Assembly: GCA_028874915.1 (NCBI GenBank)
Contig: JAPPHA010000110.1
Location: forward strand, 1 to 64,000
DNA length: 64,000 nucleotides
From: Paracoccaceae bacterium
Lineage (GTDB): Bacteria; Pseudomonadota; Alphaproteobacteria; Rhodobacterales; Rhodobacteraceae
Direction of reading: 5' to 3'
Shown: positions 16,778 to 26,989 of the stretch, piece by piece
How positions within the stretch are numbered: position 1 is the first letter of the stretch
Layout of the letters: each line of letters begins with the position of its first letter
The notes under the pieces: generated by a model
Databases searched by the model: none
The model's input: the letters and a program-made list of their open reading frames with translations, nothing else
What the model was told of the DNA's origin: nothing
Translations under genes and position numbers: made by a program

Positions 16778-18144
16778 CAGGCGGCCTCAGGAACCTGGGC
16801 GTTCCAGGCCGGCTCGTCGCCGGGGTCCGCCCCCTGGGCTCGCATCTGCTTCTGGATGGCACCCACGTCCACATCCCGGACCCGCAAGTTGCCATCGAGT
16901 GCCAGGGTGGCGGCGATGCCGACAGCCTCGCCCATGGCCATGCAGGGCGGAATCTCGCGGCTCAGTTTCTGCGCCTGTGGCGTCGCCGAATAGTGACGGC
17001 CGGCAACCAGCAGCTGTTCGATTCCCACCGGCAGCAGTGCGCGATAGGGGGTGTAGTAGTCACGGCCGCGGCAGACGCTGTCACGGAAATGGACCCTGTT
17101 CATCACGTCCGGCTTGGTGACAACATATTCGCCGTCGAGTAACCGGGTCTGCCGAACGCCGGTCTGCGGAGCGAAATCGACAAAATATGCCGACTCGAAG
17201 CCGGGGACATTGGCCCGTGCGAAGTCGAGGAGCGCCTGCATGCGGCGACGGCCCTCAAATTCGGCCGCCGTAAGGTCGGCAACCTTCAGCCCGTCGAACC
17301 CGGTCATGTGCGGGCAGTTGCACCAGACAACGCCGGGCAGTGGCGTCTTCAGCCACCAGTAGTCCCAGCAGCCCCGTATGATCCGCTTGGCCTGCCGTTC
17401 GAGTTCGAAAAACCGGTCCGGTTCGCCGAACTGAAAACGTTCGGCGGCGTCCGTGTCGACTCCGCCCATGCGCGAGACCGTGGTGACGATGAAGGCGCCC
17501 TCGACGAATCGGGCCCCGGCATCGGCCGCGACATCGAGATCGCCGGTGGCGTCGATCACGACGTCGCCCCGGATGGCCTGGGGACCTTCCTTGGTCAAGA
17601 CGATGACGCCGGCGGCACGACCGTCCTCGACGATGGCGGATTGGAACCAGCTGTGGAGGCGCAGATTGACGCCCGCCTCCTCGACCATGTCGAGCGAGGC
17701 CTGCTTGAACCCGTCCGGATCGAAAGCAGCGGCGAAGATGATGGGATGCGGCTTGGAATGGGTGTGGAAATCGAAGACGCCCCAGCGCGACCACTTTTTC
17801 CAGAGTTCCTGTGTGGCACGCACCGAGGGATCGCGGTCCGCTTCCGGCGGATAGACGCAGAGTCCCCTGGCGTGCATGCGGTCGATGATCTCCATCGCCA
17901 GGCCGCGCACGGAGATCTCGGTATCGTTGTGCATGTCGTCGAGCACCAGCACCATCCCGCCGGACGCCAGACCCCCGAGATAAGGGTATCGCTCTACCAG
18001 CGTGACCGAAGCGCCGTTTCGGGCGGCGGAGACGGCGGCCGCGAGACCGGCCGGGCCTCCACCCACGACCACGACATCGGAATGGGCGACAACCGGCGCA
18101 TCCTGGGCCGGGCGGGTGATGATTTCGGATAAGGGCGTAGTCAT
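16777..18144 (-). CDS. FAD-dependent oxidoreductase (FAD_oxidored family)
   Basis: A 455-residue flavoprotein. The dinucleotide-binding motif VVVVGGGPAGLAAAVSAARNG is at residues 24-44, followed by VTLVERYPYLGGLASGGMV. Later blocks are GDVVIDATGDLDVAADAGARFVEG and near the end LLPVGIEQLLVAGRHYSATPQAQ and GEAVGIAATLAL, typical of the family often labelled FAD-dependent oxidoreductase or thiazole-like. No redox cysteine motif is visible. It lies between the ABC importer genes and the CoA-transferase in one operon, so it probably oxidises the imported compound before CoA activation. The ferredoxin at the operon end could be its electron partner. Confidence 0.87.
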   Translation of the reverse strand: MTTPLSEIITRPAQDAPVVAHSDVVVVGGGPAGLAAAVSAARNGASVTLVERYPYLGGLASGGMVLVLDDMHNDTEISVRGLAMEIIDRMHARGLCVYPPEADRDPSVRATQELWKKWSRWGVFDFHTHSKPHPIIFAAAFDPDGFKQASLDMVEEAGVNLRLHSWFQSAIVEDGRAAGVIVLTKEGPQAIRGDVVIDATGDLDVAADAGARFVEGAFIVTTVSRMGGVDTDAAERFQFGEPDRFFELERQAKRIIRGCWDYWWLKTPLPGVVWCNCPHMTGFDGLKVADLTAAEFEGRRRMQALLDFARANVPGFESAYFVDFAPQTGVRQTRLLDGEYVVTKPDVMNRVHFRDSVCRGRDYYTPYRALLPVGIEQLLVAGRHYSATPQAQKLSREIPPCMAMGEAVGIAATLALDGNLRVRDVDVGAIQKQMRAQGADPGDEPAWNAQVPEAA

Positions 18145-18164
18145 GAGGAGGACTCCCGTTCAGG

Positions 18165-18974
18165 TCAGAAGACGGCGCTCGAGGACCACTTCACCACGCG
18201 GCGTTCGACGAACGACGTCAGGGTAAAGGCTGCGACCGCCAGGCCGGCACCGGTCACGACGGTGGCGTAGAGCAGGGGCGAGCGGAAATTGTACGTGGCC
18301 TCGATGATGAGTGCACCGAGACCGTAGTTGGACCCGATCCATTCGCCGACGATGGCGCCGATCACGCAGGTGGTGGAGGCGATCTTGAGCGCGGCGAAAA
18401 GGAAGGGCAGGGAACTCTGCAACCGGATTTTCCACAACACCTCCCAGTCGTTTGCAGAGAGCACCCGCATCAGTTCCAGCATTTGGGGATTCACGGCCTT
18501 CAACCCCCGGACCATGTTGACCAGTGTGGGGAAGAAACAGATCAGCGCAGCGATGACCACTTTCGGTGCGTAACCATTGCCGAGAATCAGGACCAGGATC
18601 GGCGCGATGGCGATGATCGGGATCGTGTTGATGAAGACGGCAATCGGATAGAAGGCGCGCTCCGCCAACTGGTTGTGCACGAACCAGATGGCCAGGAGGA
18701 CGGCGATCGAATTGCCCAGTGCGAAACCGGCCATGGCTTCCACCATGGTGGGCCAGAAATTGATCCAGATGAGGGCACCCTTGTCGATGAAGACCTGCAG
18801 GACCTGGAAGGGATTGGGGGCAATATAGGTCGGAATGCCGAAGCCGACGACGATCAGGTGCCAGAGCAACAGCAGGCCGACAGCGGCGGTGATCGCCGGC
18901 AGTCGCCGCCGCCAGACCGCCGCTCGCGAAGACCCGCGGGTTTCGGCGCCGGCAGATGGATCTGGGCTGTTCAT
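18165..18974 (-). CDS. ABC transporter permease (SsuC/TauC-like)
   Basis: A 269-residue membrane permease with a short soluble N-terminus and about six membrane helices. The ATPase-docking loop is [31 protein letters not shown]. The start MNSPDPSAG overlaps the ATPase stop as ATGA, which supports it over the longer open frame. With the ATPase and Tat-exported binding protein just upstream it forms one importer of the sulfonate/nitrate/pyrimidine-precursor type. The FAD oxidoreductase follows 20 bases later in the same operon. Confidence 0.88.
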   Translation of the reverse strand: MNSPDPSAGAETRGSSRAAVWRRRLPAITAAVGLLLLWHLIVVGFGIPTYIAPNPFQVLQVFIDKGALIWINFWPTMVEAMAGFALGNSIAVLLAIWFVHNQLAERAFYPIAVFINTIPIIAIAPILVLILGNGYAPKVVIAALICFFPTLVNMVRGLKAVNPQMLELMRVLSANDWEVLWKIRLQSSLPFLFAALKIASTTCVIGAIVGEWIGSNYGLGALIIEATYNFRSPLLYATVVTGAGLAVAAFTLTSFVERRVVKWSSSAVF

Positions 18975-19780
18975 GCGATCGTCTCCAGTTGGCGGCGAAG
19001 ATGGGCGGTGGTCTGAACGAACTCCAGCGTGTCTCGGATGGCGAGTTCCCGCGGTTCGGGAAATCCGACGTCGACATAGGCCCGGACTCGGCCGGGATGG
19101 GCCGACAGCACCAGGCATTTCTGGCCGAGAAATGCCGCCTCCGGAACCGAATGTGTGACGAACATGATGGTGGTGCCGGTTTCCTTCCAGATTCGGAGCA
19201 GTTCCTCATTCAGCTTGTCGCGGGTGATTTCGTCGAGTGCCCCGAAAGGTTCATCCATCAGGAGGACCCGCGGACGGCAGACCAGAGCCCGGGCAATCGA
19301 CACCCGCTGCCGCATGCCGCCGGAGAGTTCATGCGGAAGAGCGCCTTCGCGTCCGGAGAGACCCACAAGGGCGATCAGCGCCTCCGGCTCGGCATGCTGT
19401 TCGACACCGCCGCCGCTTCTTCCGACTTCGAGTGGCAGGCGGACATTGTCGATGACGCTCCGCCAGGGCAGAAGGGCCGCGTCCTGAAAGACGAAGGCGA
19501 AGTCGCGGGCCCGCCGCGCCTGCTCCGGCGTCCGGCCAAAGACGCTGATTCCACCGCCGCTGATGGCGACAAGATCCGCGATCGCCCGGAGCAGCGTCGA
19601 CTTGCCGCAGCCGGTCGGCCCCAACATGGTGACCAGACCGGCTTCCGGCACGTCGAAACTCACCGCATCGAGGGCGGTAACGCTGCTCGAATCGCTGTCG
19701 AAACGGACAACGAGGTCCCGGACCGAGATCGCAGTCGTGGATGCGGGTCTGCCGCCTTCCTCAGCCTGGACCGCCGTCAA
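18971..19780 (-). CDS. ABC transporter ATP-binding protein (SsuB/TauB-like)
   Basis: A 269-residue ATPase. Walker [13 protein letters not shown] is near residue 53, the Q-loop [11 protein letters not shown] near 98, the signature [17 protein letters not shown] near 148, and Walker [13 protein letters not shown] near 170, followed by the H-loop FVTHSVPEA. All catalytic residues are present. It starts ten bases after the binding-protein gene and overlaps the permease gene by four bases. The family serves high-affinity import of small organic anions. Confidence 0.9.
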   Translation of the reverse strand: MTAVQAEEGGRPASTTAISVRDLVVRFDSDSSSVTALDAVSFDVPEAGLVTMLGPTGCGKSTLLRAIADLVAISGGGISVFGRTPEQARRARDFAFVFQDAALLPWRSVIDNVRLPLEVGRSGGGVEQHAEPEALIALVGLSGREGALPHELSGGMRQRVSIARALVCRPRVLLMDEPFGALDEITRDKLNEELLRIWKETGTTIMFVTHSVPEAAFLGQKCLVLSAHPGRVRAYVDVGFPEPRELAIRDTLEFVQTTAHLRRQLETIA

Positions 19781-19790
19781 GGCCGCGGCC

Positions 19791-20837
19791 CTATCCGATC
19801 TGCATTCTGAGCGCTGTCGTGGCGTCCAGAATCTCGGTGGTCATCACGTCATCGACCGTCGGAGTCTCGCCCTGGAACTGTTCCAGTTGGGAATAGATGT
19901 CGATCTGTGCCTGCCAGTTCTCGCGGTTCATCGCTGCCCAGCCGTTGGCGGCCGTGGTGCCGTCGAAAGAGAAGCCGAGGACCGGTCCGACGGCATCCAG
20001 TTCGCTGGCCCTGTCGAGATTCTGGTATTCGGCCACAAGATGATCAACCGCCGCTTCCGGATTCTCGCGGGCATATCCCCATCCCCGTGCGGATCCGGTG
20101 AGGAAGCGGGTCAATGCGTCTCCATGGTCTTCGAGCATGTCGTCGGTTGTGTAGTAGACGTTGGCATAGAGTTGGATGCCCGTGTCCCAGAGCATCAAGT
20201 CGACGCGATCGTCGCCGAGGATCTTGAGCGCGTTGGTGTTGGTCTGCCAGCCGGTGACGGCGGCCGCCTGGCCGGTCATCAGCTGGTTCATGTCGCTGCC
20301 CATCTTGACGATCTCGACCTGGTCTTCCGCGATCCCGTTCTTGGCCAGGAGCGCGCGCAGCAGGATCACCGCCGTCGGCTGCGTGGCTATGGTCTTTCCG
20401 ACCATGTCTGCCGCGGACTGAATCGGATTCCCGCTCAGGGAAAAGTAGGTGAACGGGTGTTTCTGGTAACCGGCGGCAAAGGCCTTGACCGGGATTCCGG
20501 CCGAGCGGGCCAGCATCAATGACGGGCTCGACGACAGCTGACCGACCTCGGCGCGTCCGGCGGCGACCGACGCGACACCGTCGACGCCAGGCCCGCCCGG
20601 CGTGACTTCGAGTTCGATGCCTTCCTCTTCGTAGAACCCCATGCGCTTGGCGACGACTTCTCCGAGAATGCCATTGCTGGCCAGCCAGCCGAGCTGCATG
20701 TTGATCTTGGCCGCATCAGCAGCGAGGGCCTCGACGGTGATCAGGGACGTCAAGGTTGTGGCGGAGCCAAGCGCCGCGCCGTATCCGAGAAATTGGCGGC
20801 GTGTGTGTGGCCGGGCCGGCTTTGATCGGTGTTCCAT
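19791..20837 (-). CDS. ABC transporter substrate-binding protein with Tat signal (NMT1/SsuA-like)
   Basis: A 348-residue periplasmic binding protein and first gene of the seven-gene operon. The N-terminus has a twin-arginine signal ([22 protein letters not shown]), so it is probably exported folded by Tat. The mature part shows [71 protein letters not shown] and [12 protein letters not shown], the classic NMT1/SsuA-like order. The ATG has a perfect AGGAGG site upstream; a longer frame is open but lies in the leader. Likely ligand: a small carboxylate or N-containing acid fed to the oxidoreductase, CoA-transferase and hydratase that follow. Confidence 0.9.
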   Translation of the reverse strand: MEHRSKPARPHTRRQFLGYGAALGSATTLTSLITVEALAADAAKINMQLGWLASNGILGEVVAKRMGFYEEEGIELEVTPGGPGVDGVASVAAGRAEVGQLSSSPSLMLARSAGIPVKAFAAGYQKHPFTYFSLSGNPIQSAADMVGKTIATQPTAVILLRALLAKNGIAEDQVEIVKMGSDMNQLMTGQAAAVTGWQTNTNALKILGDDRVDLMLWDTGIQLYANVYYTTDDMLEDHGDALTRFLTGSARGWGYARENPEAAVDHLVAEYQNLDRASELDAVGPVLGFSFDGTTAANGWAAMNRENWQAQIDIYSQLEQFQGETPTVDDVMTTEILDATTALRMQIG

Positions 20838-21185
20838 GATTTTCCTCCTGTGTGTCCTTTTGTCTGGCAAACCGTCACGCGCCACCCGGCGGTGCCGGAA
20901 GGCAGCGAATTCAGCCTGACGGCCGAGCCGCGAGGTTCGCTACCTTCCGCCGCAGGCCGCCGGCGGACGGTAACGCATTCGCCACTGTGACGGAAGGATG
21001 GACTTGCCGGTTCCGGGACGGACCCGCGCGACATTGCGAGGCCGCCGAAATCAAACGGCCTACAACCGGTTCGTTGTTGGAATTCGTGTCACGGAGACTC
21101 CAGGGACACCTGTCGCGACCGGGCTGGATCTGGTCTTGAGGGCCGTCCGGGCGACAGGGGCTGACCGGGCTTTCACGGACAGGGG

Positions 21186-21947
21186 ATGCCTGATAGAGCA
21201 CCGTTTCGATCAGGAGGGGATCGGACATGGCGCGAAGTCGTCAACCCCCGCTGTGGGAGGACCCAGGCCAGGGGGGAAGTGTCCGATTCCGGCCGTGGTT
21301 TCCTCAGGTTCAGTGAACCCGGTCCGAATATGTGGATTTCAGTGTCAGGCCGGCCGAAATCGCGCACTTCGCTGATGCCGCATCCTGACCTCATCGAACA
21401 TGGTACGCGGATCCGGAATGGTATCGTCTCTCCCGGGTTTGGCGTTAGGACAGCGGACGGATTTGCCGCATCGATTGTCCGCATGGTCGAGCGCCGGGAA
21501 ACCGTCACGGTTGTCGACACGACAAAATCGACGCGGACGGCCGCCTTGCCTGACAGGATCGCGGAAAGGCCATGGCAGAACGAGTTGTACGGGAAGCTGT
21601 CTTGGTCGGTCCGGGCCTTCGCGGTTGGAAGGCCTGGTTTGTATGAAGGCAATCCGACCCGTCTCGGGACCTTGTCCACAGGAGAGCGGGCCCGAAATGC
21701 GGTGCCGGCCGGAGGACCGGATTCCCTCCTTGATGCCGCCTGCTCGACGGACAATCCGCAATGCAGGCTTGAACTCTGCGATCATCCTGCGGTGCTCGGG
21801 TTCCCCGCAGGGATTGTGGACGCGACGAGGACCCTGAAGGCGGATACGCGGGCCGAGATGGCCGATGCGGACATCAATGCGACAGACCGGAACGCCTTTC
21901 AATGGGAGGCGGGACAATTGCGGATGGGCCGGGGAAGCGGGCCGTGA
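21186..21947 (+). CDS. Unrecognised open reading frame ahead of the TRAP permease, possibly spurious
   Basis: A frame of 253 codons without stops fills most of the 1.1-kb gap between the divergent binding-protein and TRAP genes. No family was recognised. The part from about codon 85 on has moderately coding-like third positions, and its TGA stop overlaps the proposed GTG start of the TRAP gene. Against it: no clear ribosome-binding site, composition less biased than its neighbours, and competing frames on both strands. It may be a remnant or chance; nothing else was found in the gap. Confidence 0.22.
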   Translation: MPDRAPFRSGGDRTWREVVNPRCGRTQARGEVSDSGRGFLRFSEPGPNMWISVSGRPKSRTSLMPHPDLIEHGTRIRNGIVSPGFGVRTADGFAASIVRMVERRETVTVVDTTKSTRTAALPDRIAERPWQNELYGKLSWSVRAFAVGRPGLYEGNPTRLGTLSTGERARNAVPAGGPDSLLDAACSTDNPQCRLELCDHPAVLGFPAGIVDATRTLKADTRAEMADADINATDRNAFQWEAGQLRMGRGSGP

Positions 21948-24070
21948 GCGAATCCGCGATTCCCGACGTCGAGGTCCGGGACCGGCAGCCGAAATCGCCC
22001 GACCGGATGATCGCCGATGGTTTCGCGTTCCTGTTTGCCGTGATCATTCTGACCTATGCGGCCTCGGGTCCCCTGGGCGATCTTGTCCGCTGGCTGATTG
22101 AATCCACGACGGAGGGGTTTGCCGAAATGTCCCGGCGGGACCAGCGCCTCCTGCTCAAGAACCACTGGTTGGGGGCGGCCTTCCGGAGTTTCGAGCGCAA
22201 TGTCCTGTTGCCGACGGGGCTGATCCTCGGTCTGCCCATCCTTTTTTCCTTCGCCGTCGCCTACATGACGCTGCACAAGGCCCCGCAGCACCGCTGGCTG
22301 AACCGGACCCTGGCGGTGCTCTCGGCCGGGACAATCCTGCTCTGGGCCGTCAATCTGTTCGCTGTTGACGCCGGCGCCCTGCCAACTGCCCGGCCGATCG
22401 ATTTCCTCCTGTTCCCGGTCGCCACGGTGCTGACCCTTTACCTGACTTGGCGGCTGTTCGGCGGTTTCATCGTCGGCTTCTGCCTGTTCTGGATTGTCTA
22501 CTTCTTCGTGCGTGGCTGGCTTCCGGACTGGACGGGCATCCTGGCCGGATCCGATTCGACATTGTCCCAGTCCATGCGATCGATGGTGCTCAACTTCTGG
22601 GCCCAAACCGGGGGCATGTTTGGCCAGCCTCTTCAGGTGGTTTCCGGAAACGTTCTCGTCTTCATCGTGTTCGGCGCCGTGCTCATGGCGTCGGGCGCCG
22701 GGGATCTTCTGATGAAGATCGCAAACCGCGTCGCCGGCGGACTGACCGGCGGCGCTGCCCATGCCGCCGTCGCGAGTTCAGCCCTCTTCGGAACCCTTTC
22801 GGGGGCGGCCATATCGAATGTCGTGTCGACAGGCGTGATGACGATTCCCGTCATCAAGCGCTCCGGCTTCAGGCCGGCGTTTGCCGGCGCGGTCGAGGCA
22901 TCCGCATCGACCGGCGGTCAGGTCGTACCGCCCGTGATGGGGGTCGTGGCCTTCTTTGTTGCAGGCCAGATCGGGCTGGAATACCGCTACATCGTCATCG
23001 CGGCGATCGTTCCGGCCGTCTTCTACTACCTGGGGACATTCCTGACTGTTTATTTCGAGGCCCGGCGCCAGGGCGTGGGCCCGCTTCCGTCCGGAAGCCG
23101 CCCCCGACTCACCAGGGGCGAACTCTGGCAGTGCCTGGTTTTCGTCATTCCGCTCGGAACGCTGTCCTACTTCCTGTTTGTCCAGCCGTCCGTGCTCAAG
23201 GCCGGGTTCTACGGATTCGTCGTGGCCCTGGTGAGCGCGCTGGTCTTGTTCCCTGGATTCCGGTCAAGATCAAAGGTCTATGACGCCTTCGTGGCAGCCG
23301 GGCGCATGTCGGCGTCCATCATCGTCGTCGTGGCTGCAATTGGACTCATTGTGGGTCTGATCCAGGTTTCCGGATTCTCCGGCCGGCTGTCCCTGCTCCT
23401 TACGCAACTGGCTGGTGGACCGCTTTTCACGACGCTGATCGTCGTCGCGCTCGGCTCGATTGTCCTCGGAATGGGCCTGCCGCCCGGGGCCACGTATTTC
23501 ATTATCGTCATTGCCTTGTCATCGGGGATCGATGCCGTTGGAATCGCACCTCTGACACTGCATTTGTTCGTTGTGTTCTTCGCCGTGATCTCGACCGTGA
23601 CGCCACCCGTGGCGTTGGCTGCTTTCGCTGCTGCGCCGATTGCCGGCGCCAATCCGATGCGGACCGGACTCGAGGCGGCGCGGCTCTCGCTTGCCGGGTT
23701 CATCATCCCATTCGTCTTCGTTTATCATCCGGCGGTCATCTACAAGCTTCAGGTCCTGTTCGAGTGGTCCGGGGCCGGCTTGCCGACGTCAAGGGCGATG
23801 ATCGACATCTCGACGGTCACCTGGTTCGATCTCGGCTGGATCATTCTTGCATTCGCCCTGTCCATGTGGCTCCTGGCCTCCGCCCTGACCGGGTTCGAAC
23901 GGAACCGGCTTCGTACCAGCGAGCGCGTGCTGCGTGTCCTGTCCGGTCTGGCGATCCTGGTGCCGTATTGGATCGTCGCGCTTCCGGCATTTGTGGTGGG
24001 TGCGGCCCTCGTCGTCGGGCATCGTTATCTCAAGGGAGATCCCTCACCGGTCGACACGCCGTCGACCTGA
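21944..24070 (+). CDS. TRAP transporter permease, fused small and large membrane subunits (TAXI type)
   Basis: A membrane protein of about 708 residues combining the 4-helix and 12-helix subunits of a tripartite ATP-independent periplasmic transporter, the form used with TAXI-type binding proteins. After a polar N-terminus come many hydrophobic segments. The large-subunit signature is clear: GAAISNVVSTGVMTIPVIKRSGF, EASASTGGQVVPPVMGVVAFF and LGMGLPPGATYFIIVIALS, then the second pseudo-repeat ISTVTPPVALAAFAAAPIAGANP. The GTG start (VSESAIPDVEV) is preferred because GGGGAAG precedes it; an ATG 42 bases upstream lacks a site. Uptake is driven by ion gradients, with the binding protein encoded next downstream. 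Substrates of TAXI systems include organic acids and amino acids. Confidence 0.92.
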   Translation: MSESAIPDVEVRDRQPKSPDRMIADGFAFLFAVIILTYAASGPLGDLVRWLIESTTEGFAEMSRRDQRLLLKNHWLGAAFRSFERNVLLPTGLILGLPILFSFAVAYMTLHKAPQHRWLNRTLAVLSAGTILLWAVNLFAVDAGALPTARPIDFLLFPVATVLTLYLTWRLFGGFIVGFCLFWIVYFFVRGWLPDWTGILAGSDSTLSQSMRSMVLNFWAQTGGMFGQPLQVVSGNVLVFIVFGAVLMASGAGDLLMKIANRVAGGLTGGAAHAAVASSALFGTLSGAAISNVVSTGVMTIPVIKRSGFRPAFAGAVEASASTGGQVVPPVMGVVAFFVAGQIGLEYRYIVIAAIVPAVFYYLGTFLTVYFEARRQGVGPLPSGSRPRLTRGELWQCLVFVIPLGTLSYFLFVQPSVLKAGFYGFVVALVSALVLFPGFRSRSKVYDAFVAAGRMSASIIVVVAAIGLIVGLIQVSGFSGRLSLLLTQLAGGPLFTTLIVVALGSIVLGMGLPPGATYFIIVIALSSGIDAVGIAPLTLHLFVVFFAVISTVTPPVALAAFAAAPIAGANPMRTGLEAARLSLAGFIIPFVFVYHPAVIYKLQVLFEWSGAGLPTSRAMIDISTVTWFDLGWIILAFALSMWLLASALTGFERNRLRTSERVLRVLSGLAILVPYWIVALPAFVVGAALVVGHRYLKGDPSPVDTPST

Positions 24071-24108
24071 CGTTAATCCCCGCAACTCAGGAATTCATGG
24101 AGGAAACA

Positions 24109-25086
24109 ATGAAGAGAGAAGTCCTGTCCATTGCTGCGGCTTTCGTCCTCGCCGGATCGGCGGCCGCCCAGGACGTGACCCTGAGAATGGCCACGATTGC
24201 ACCGAGTCTCGGTCAGGCCATAACCATGGCGACACTCGCAAATGTGGTGACCGACAATCTTGACGGAATCGCGATCGAAGTCTCGGGGGGCGGTGCTGCC
24301 ACGCTTCACATGATGGAGGTTGGCCGTGGCAATCTTGACCTGTCGATGACATCTCCGGTCGTCTACAACCTGATGGCCGCCGGCAAGGCCATGTACGCCA
24401 AGGAACCGGACGCGCCGGAACTCGCGAAGAATCTCCGACTGCTGATGTGGTTCCCGTATGGCCAGTACCACTTTGCGGTCCGTGCCGGGTCCGACATCAT
24501 GGTGCTGGACGACATCGAAGGCGCGTCCGTCTTCCTCGGTCCACAGGGCGGCGGCGCCTACAACGGTGCCCGCGGTTATATCGAGGCGTCCACCGGGTTG
24601 GTGGTCGGTGAGGACTACGAAGCCATCAAGGCCAACTGGCAGACCGGTTACCAGGCGTTTCTCGACGGAAAGGTCGACGTCTACGTGAATGGATGTATCG
24701 ATCCCTGCGGACAGTTCATCCAGTTTACGGAAACGGAGGAGCTTCGCTTTATCGGCCCCGAGGACGACTCCGGCGAAGTCGTCGACAAATGGCTGGGCAA
24801 GTTCCGCTACCGCGACATGATCCAGCCGGGCCAGTATGAAGGCCAGACGAACACCGAGCCCGTCAAGGCCTGGAACACCGCTGTCGGAATTGCGGTCCGT
24901 ACCGATCTTGACGAGGACATCGTTTACCAGGTGACCAAGGCGTTCTGGGACAATCTCGACCAGATCACGTCCGACGCGCCCTGGGCCAGGGCTCTCGATG
25001 TTGAATATGCGGCAGCGAAACGGGGACAGATGGAACTGCACCCGGGTGCAGCGCGTTACTATAAGGAAGCCGGAATTCTCAAGTAA
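24109..25086 (+). CDS. TAXI family TRAP transporter solute-binding protein
   Basis: A 325-residue periplasmic binding protein. Residues 1-21 form a signal peptide (LSIAAAFVLAGSAAAQ). Mature motifs are EVSGGGAATLHMMEVGRGNLDLSMTSP, the ligand-loop VFLGPQGGGAYNGARGY and KANWQTGYQAFLDGKVDVYVNG, all typical of the TAXI (NMT1_3) family, and the protein ends in HPGAARYYKEAGI, also usual. GGAGGA lies five bases before the chosen ATG. The gene follows the fused TRAP permease by 38 bases and pairs with it. A CIDPC motif adds two cysteines near residue 200, possibly a disulfide. Confidence 0.93.
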   Translation: MKREVLSIAAAFVLAGSAAAQDVTLRMATIAPSLGQAITMATLANVVTDNLDGIAIEVSGGGAATLHMMEVGRGNLDLSMTSPVVYNLMAAGKAMYAKEPDAPELAKNLRLLMWFPYGQYHFAVRAGSDIMVLDDIEGASVFLGPQGGGAYNGARGYIEASTGLVVGEDYEAIKANWQTGYQAFLDGKVDVYVNGCIDPCGQFIQFTETEELRFIGPEDDSGEVVDKWLGKFRYRDMIQPGQYEGQTNTEPVKAWNTAVGIAVRTDLDEDIVYQVTKAFWDNLDQITSDAPWARALDVEYAAAKRGQMELHPGAARYYKEAGILK

Positions 25087-25153
25087 GGTTTCAGACTCGC
25101 CTTGGAAGGCCATCCGCTCCGACGGTGGCTTCCCGGTGCCTTGTGAATCAAAC

Positions 25154-25167
25154 GCCCGTCAACGGGC
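25154..25167 (-). terminator. Possible terminator hairpin between convergent genes
   Basis: GCCCG-TCAA-CGGGC forms a 5-bp stem with a four-base loop between the convergent TAXI and purH genes. Read on the minus strand it is followed by GTTTGATT, a weak T-rich tail. It is short and about 100 bases past the purH stop, so confidence is low. Confidence 0.35.
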
Positions 25168-25271
25168 AATGAATGCGGATTGCCGACGTCGGAAACGATC
25201 GCGGAGGCCGCCGTTGGACAGTCTGCCAGTGTGTGTGGGCATGCGGTACGGTGCTTGCTTGCCAGGACCGG

Positions 25272-26870
25272 TCAATGGCGAAACTGGCGAATTCCGGTGA
25301 AGGCCATGGCGATCCCCGCCGAGTCGGCGGCGCGGATGATGTCATTGTCGCGAATGGAACCGCCAGGCTGAACCAGAGCCGTCACGCCCGCACGGGCCAT
25401 TTCCTCGATGGAGTCTGCGAAGGGCAGAAACGCATCGGAAGCGGCTGTCACACCCGGATTCGACCCGCCAGGAAACGTGGGTTCAGCGACATTGTCCGCC
25501 TTCCACGCGGCAATTCTGGTGCTGTCGACCCGACTCACCTGGCCGGCGCCAATGCCGACCGTGGAACATCCCCGACAGAAAACGATGGCGTTGGACGTGG
25601 CGTGTTTCACAACTTTCCATGCGAACAGCATGGTTCGCGTCTCGTCCTCGGACGGCTTGCGTCTGGTGACGATTGTGAGATCGCCGGCGTCCAGTGGTCT
25701 GCCCCCGTTGTCAGAGCCCTGACGGAGGAACCCGCCGGCGACCTGTCGGACGTGCAGCGTCTCCCGGACGTCGGTGGGCACGGCGTTGACCTCCAGCAGA
25801 CGCAGGTTCGGTTTTCCGGAGAGGCAGCCGCGGGCTTCTGGCTCGACCGTAGGCGCGACAACGACTTCCGTGAATATCCCGGTGATTTCCCGGGCGGCGT
25901 CGCCAGTGAGTTCGGCATTGAAAACAACGATACCGCCAAAGGCGGACGTTCGGTCACAGGCCAGGGCGCGCCGATAGGCATCTTGTGTTGTCGGACCGCA
26001 GGCAACCCCGCAGGGATTGCCATGCTTAATGATGGCGCAGGTGGGGCCGTCTGTCTCCGGCCGGAATTCCCCGATGAGTGCCAACCCGGCGTCGAGATCA
26101 AGAATGTTGTTGTAAGAGAGGGGTTTGCCCTGGATCAGGTGGATCGTTCCGGACCCGGGCAGTCCGGACAGGTCTCTGTAGAACGCGGCTCTCTGATGAG
26201 GGTTCTCGCCGTAGCGGAGCAACCGTTCGAACTCGCCGGCGATCAGCAGGCGCCGTGGTTCCGTGACGCCCGCCTCTTTCGCGATCCAGTTCGCGATCGA
26301 TGTGTCGTAGGCGGCTGTTCGCGATAGGGCAATTCCCGCGAGGTCCGTCCGAAATTCGAGGCTCGTGCCGCCGCCTGTAGACTCCAATTGATCAAGGAGC
26401 CGCGGGTAGTCCTCGCGATCCGTCACCACGCACACAAAGCGATGATTCTTGGCAGCCGAACGGATCATGGCCGGGCCCCCGATGTCGATGGTCTCGACAC
26501 ACTGGTCCCGGTCGCCGCCGGCAGCGACAACGGATTCGAAAGGATAGAGGTCGATCAACAGGAGATCGATCGGGGGGATCCCGTGTTCGTCCAGGGTCCT
26601 CCGGTGTTCGGAATCGTCGCGCCGCGCCAGGAGTCCGCCATGGACCCGGGGATGCAGGGTCTTGATCCGCCCGCCGAGGATTTCCGGGAATCCGGTCAGG
26701 TCGGAGATTTCCCGGACCGGGGTGCCGGCGGCATGGATCGTGGCGGCAGTTCCGCCCGTCGACAGTATCTCGATGCCCCGGCGGGACAGGGAGTTGGCGA
26801 GCTCGACAATCCCGGTCTTGTCGGAAACGGAAATCAGGGCCCGGCGGACGGGAATGATGTCACTGGGCAT
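25272..26870 (-). CDS. purH: Bifunctional AICAR transformylase / IMP cyclohydrolase
   Basis: PurH performs the last two steps of de novo purine synthesis in the cytosol: formylation of AICAR with 10-formyl-THF and ring closure to IMP. The 532-residue length is normal. The N-terminal cyclohydrolase part shows ALISVSDKTGIVELA, ILSTGGTAATI, GFPEILGGRIKTLHPRVHGGLLARR and ETIDIGGPAMIRSAAKNH. The C-terminal transformylase part shows YGENPHQRAAFYRD, KHGNPCGVACG with the catalytic Lys-His pair, and FLPFADSIEEMARAGVTALVQPGGSIRDND. It follows the heparinase-like gene on the same strand, part of a conserved alphaproteobacterial run with rsmB. No ribosome-binding oddity. Confidence 0.97.
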   Translation of the reverse strand: MPSDIIPVRRALISVSDKTGIVELANSLSRRGIEILSTGGTAATIHAAGTPVREISDLTGFPEILGGRIKTLHPRVHGGLLARRDDSEHRRTLDEHGIPPIDLLLIDLYPFESVVAAGGDRDQCVETIDIGGPAMIRSAAKNHRFVCVVTDREDYPRLLDQLESTGGGTSLEFRTDLAGIALSRTAAYDTSIANWIAKEAGVTEPRRLLIAGEFERLLRYGENPHQRAAFYRDLSGLPGSGTIHLIQGKPLSYNNILDLDAGLALIGEFRPETDGPTCAIIKHGNPCGVACGPTTQDAYRRALACDRTSAFGGIVVFNAELTGDAAREITGIFTEVVVAPTVEPEARGCLSGKPNLRLLEVNAVPTDVRETLHVRQVAGGFLRQGSDNGGRPLDAGDLTIVTRRKPSEDETRTMLFAWKVVKHATSNAIVFCRGCSTVGIGAGQVSRVDSTRIAAWKADNVAEPTFPGGSNPGVTAASDAFLPFADSIEEMARAGVTALVQPGGSIRDNDIIRAADSAGIAMAFTGIRQFRH

Positions 26871-26989
26871 TCGACAGGGGCTCCGCTTGTTCGCAGGTCT
26901 CGCCCAACGGGACGGGTTGGATGGTTCGAACCGACCGGGTCCTGGAATATCCGATGGACCGACGTCGCGGCGGAGCGCGACGGTCGTGA

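Noticed and set aside
24097-24108. Earlier ATG for the TAXI binding protein
   Set aside because: It overlaps the GGAGGA ribosome-binding site used by the next ATG, which also begins a normal signal peptide.
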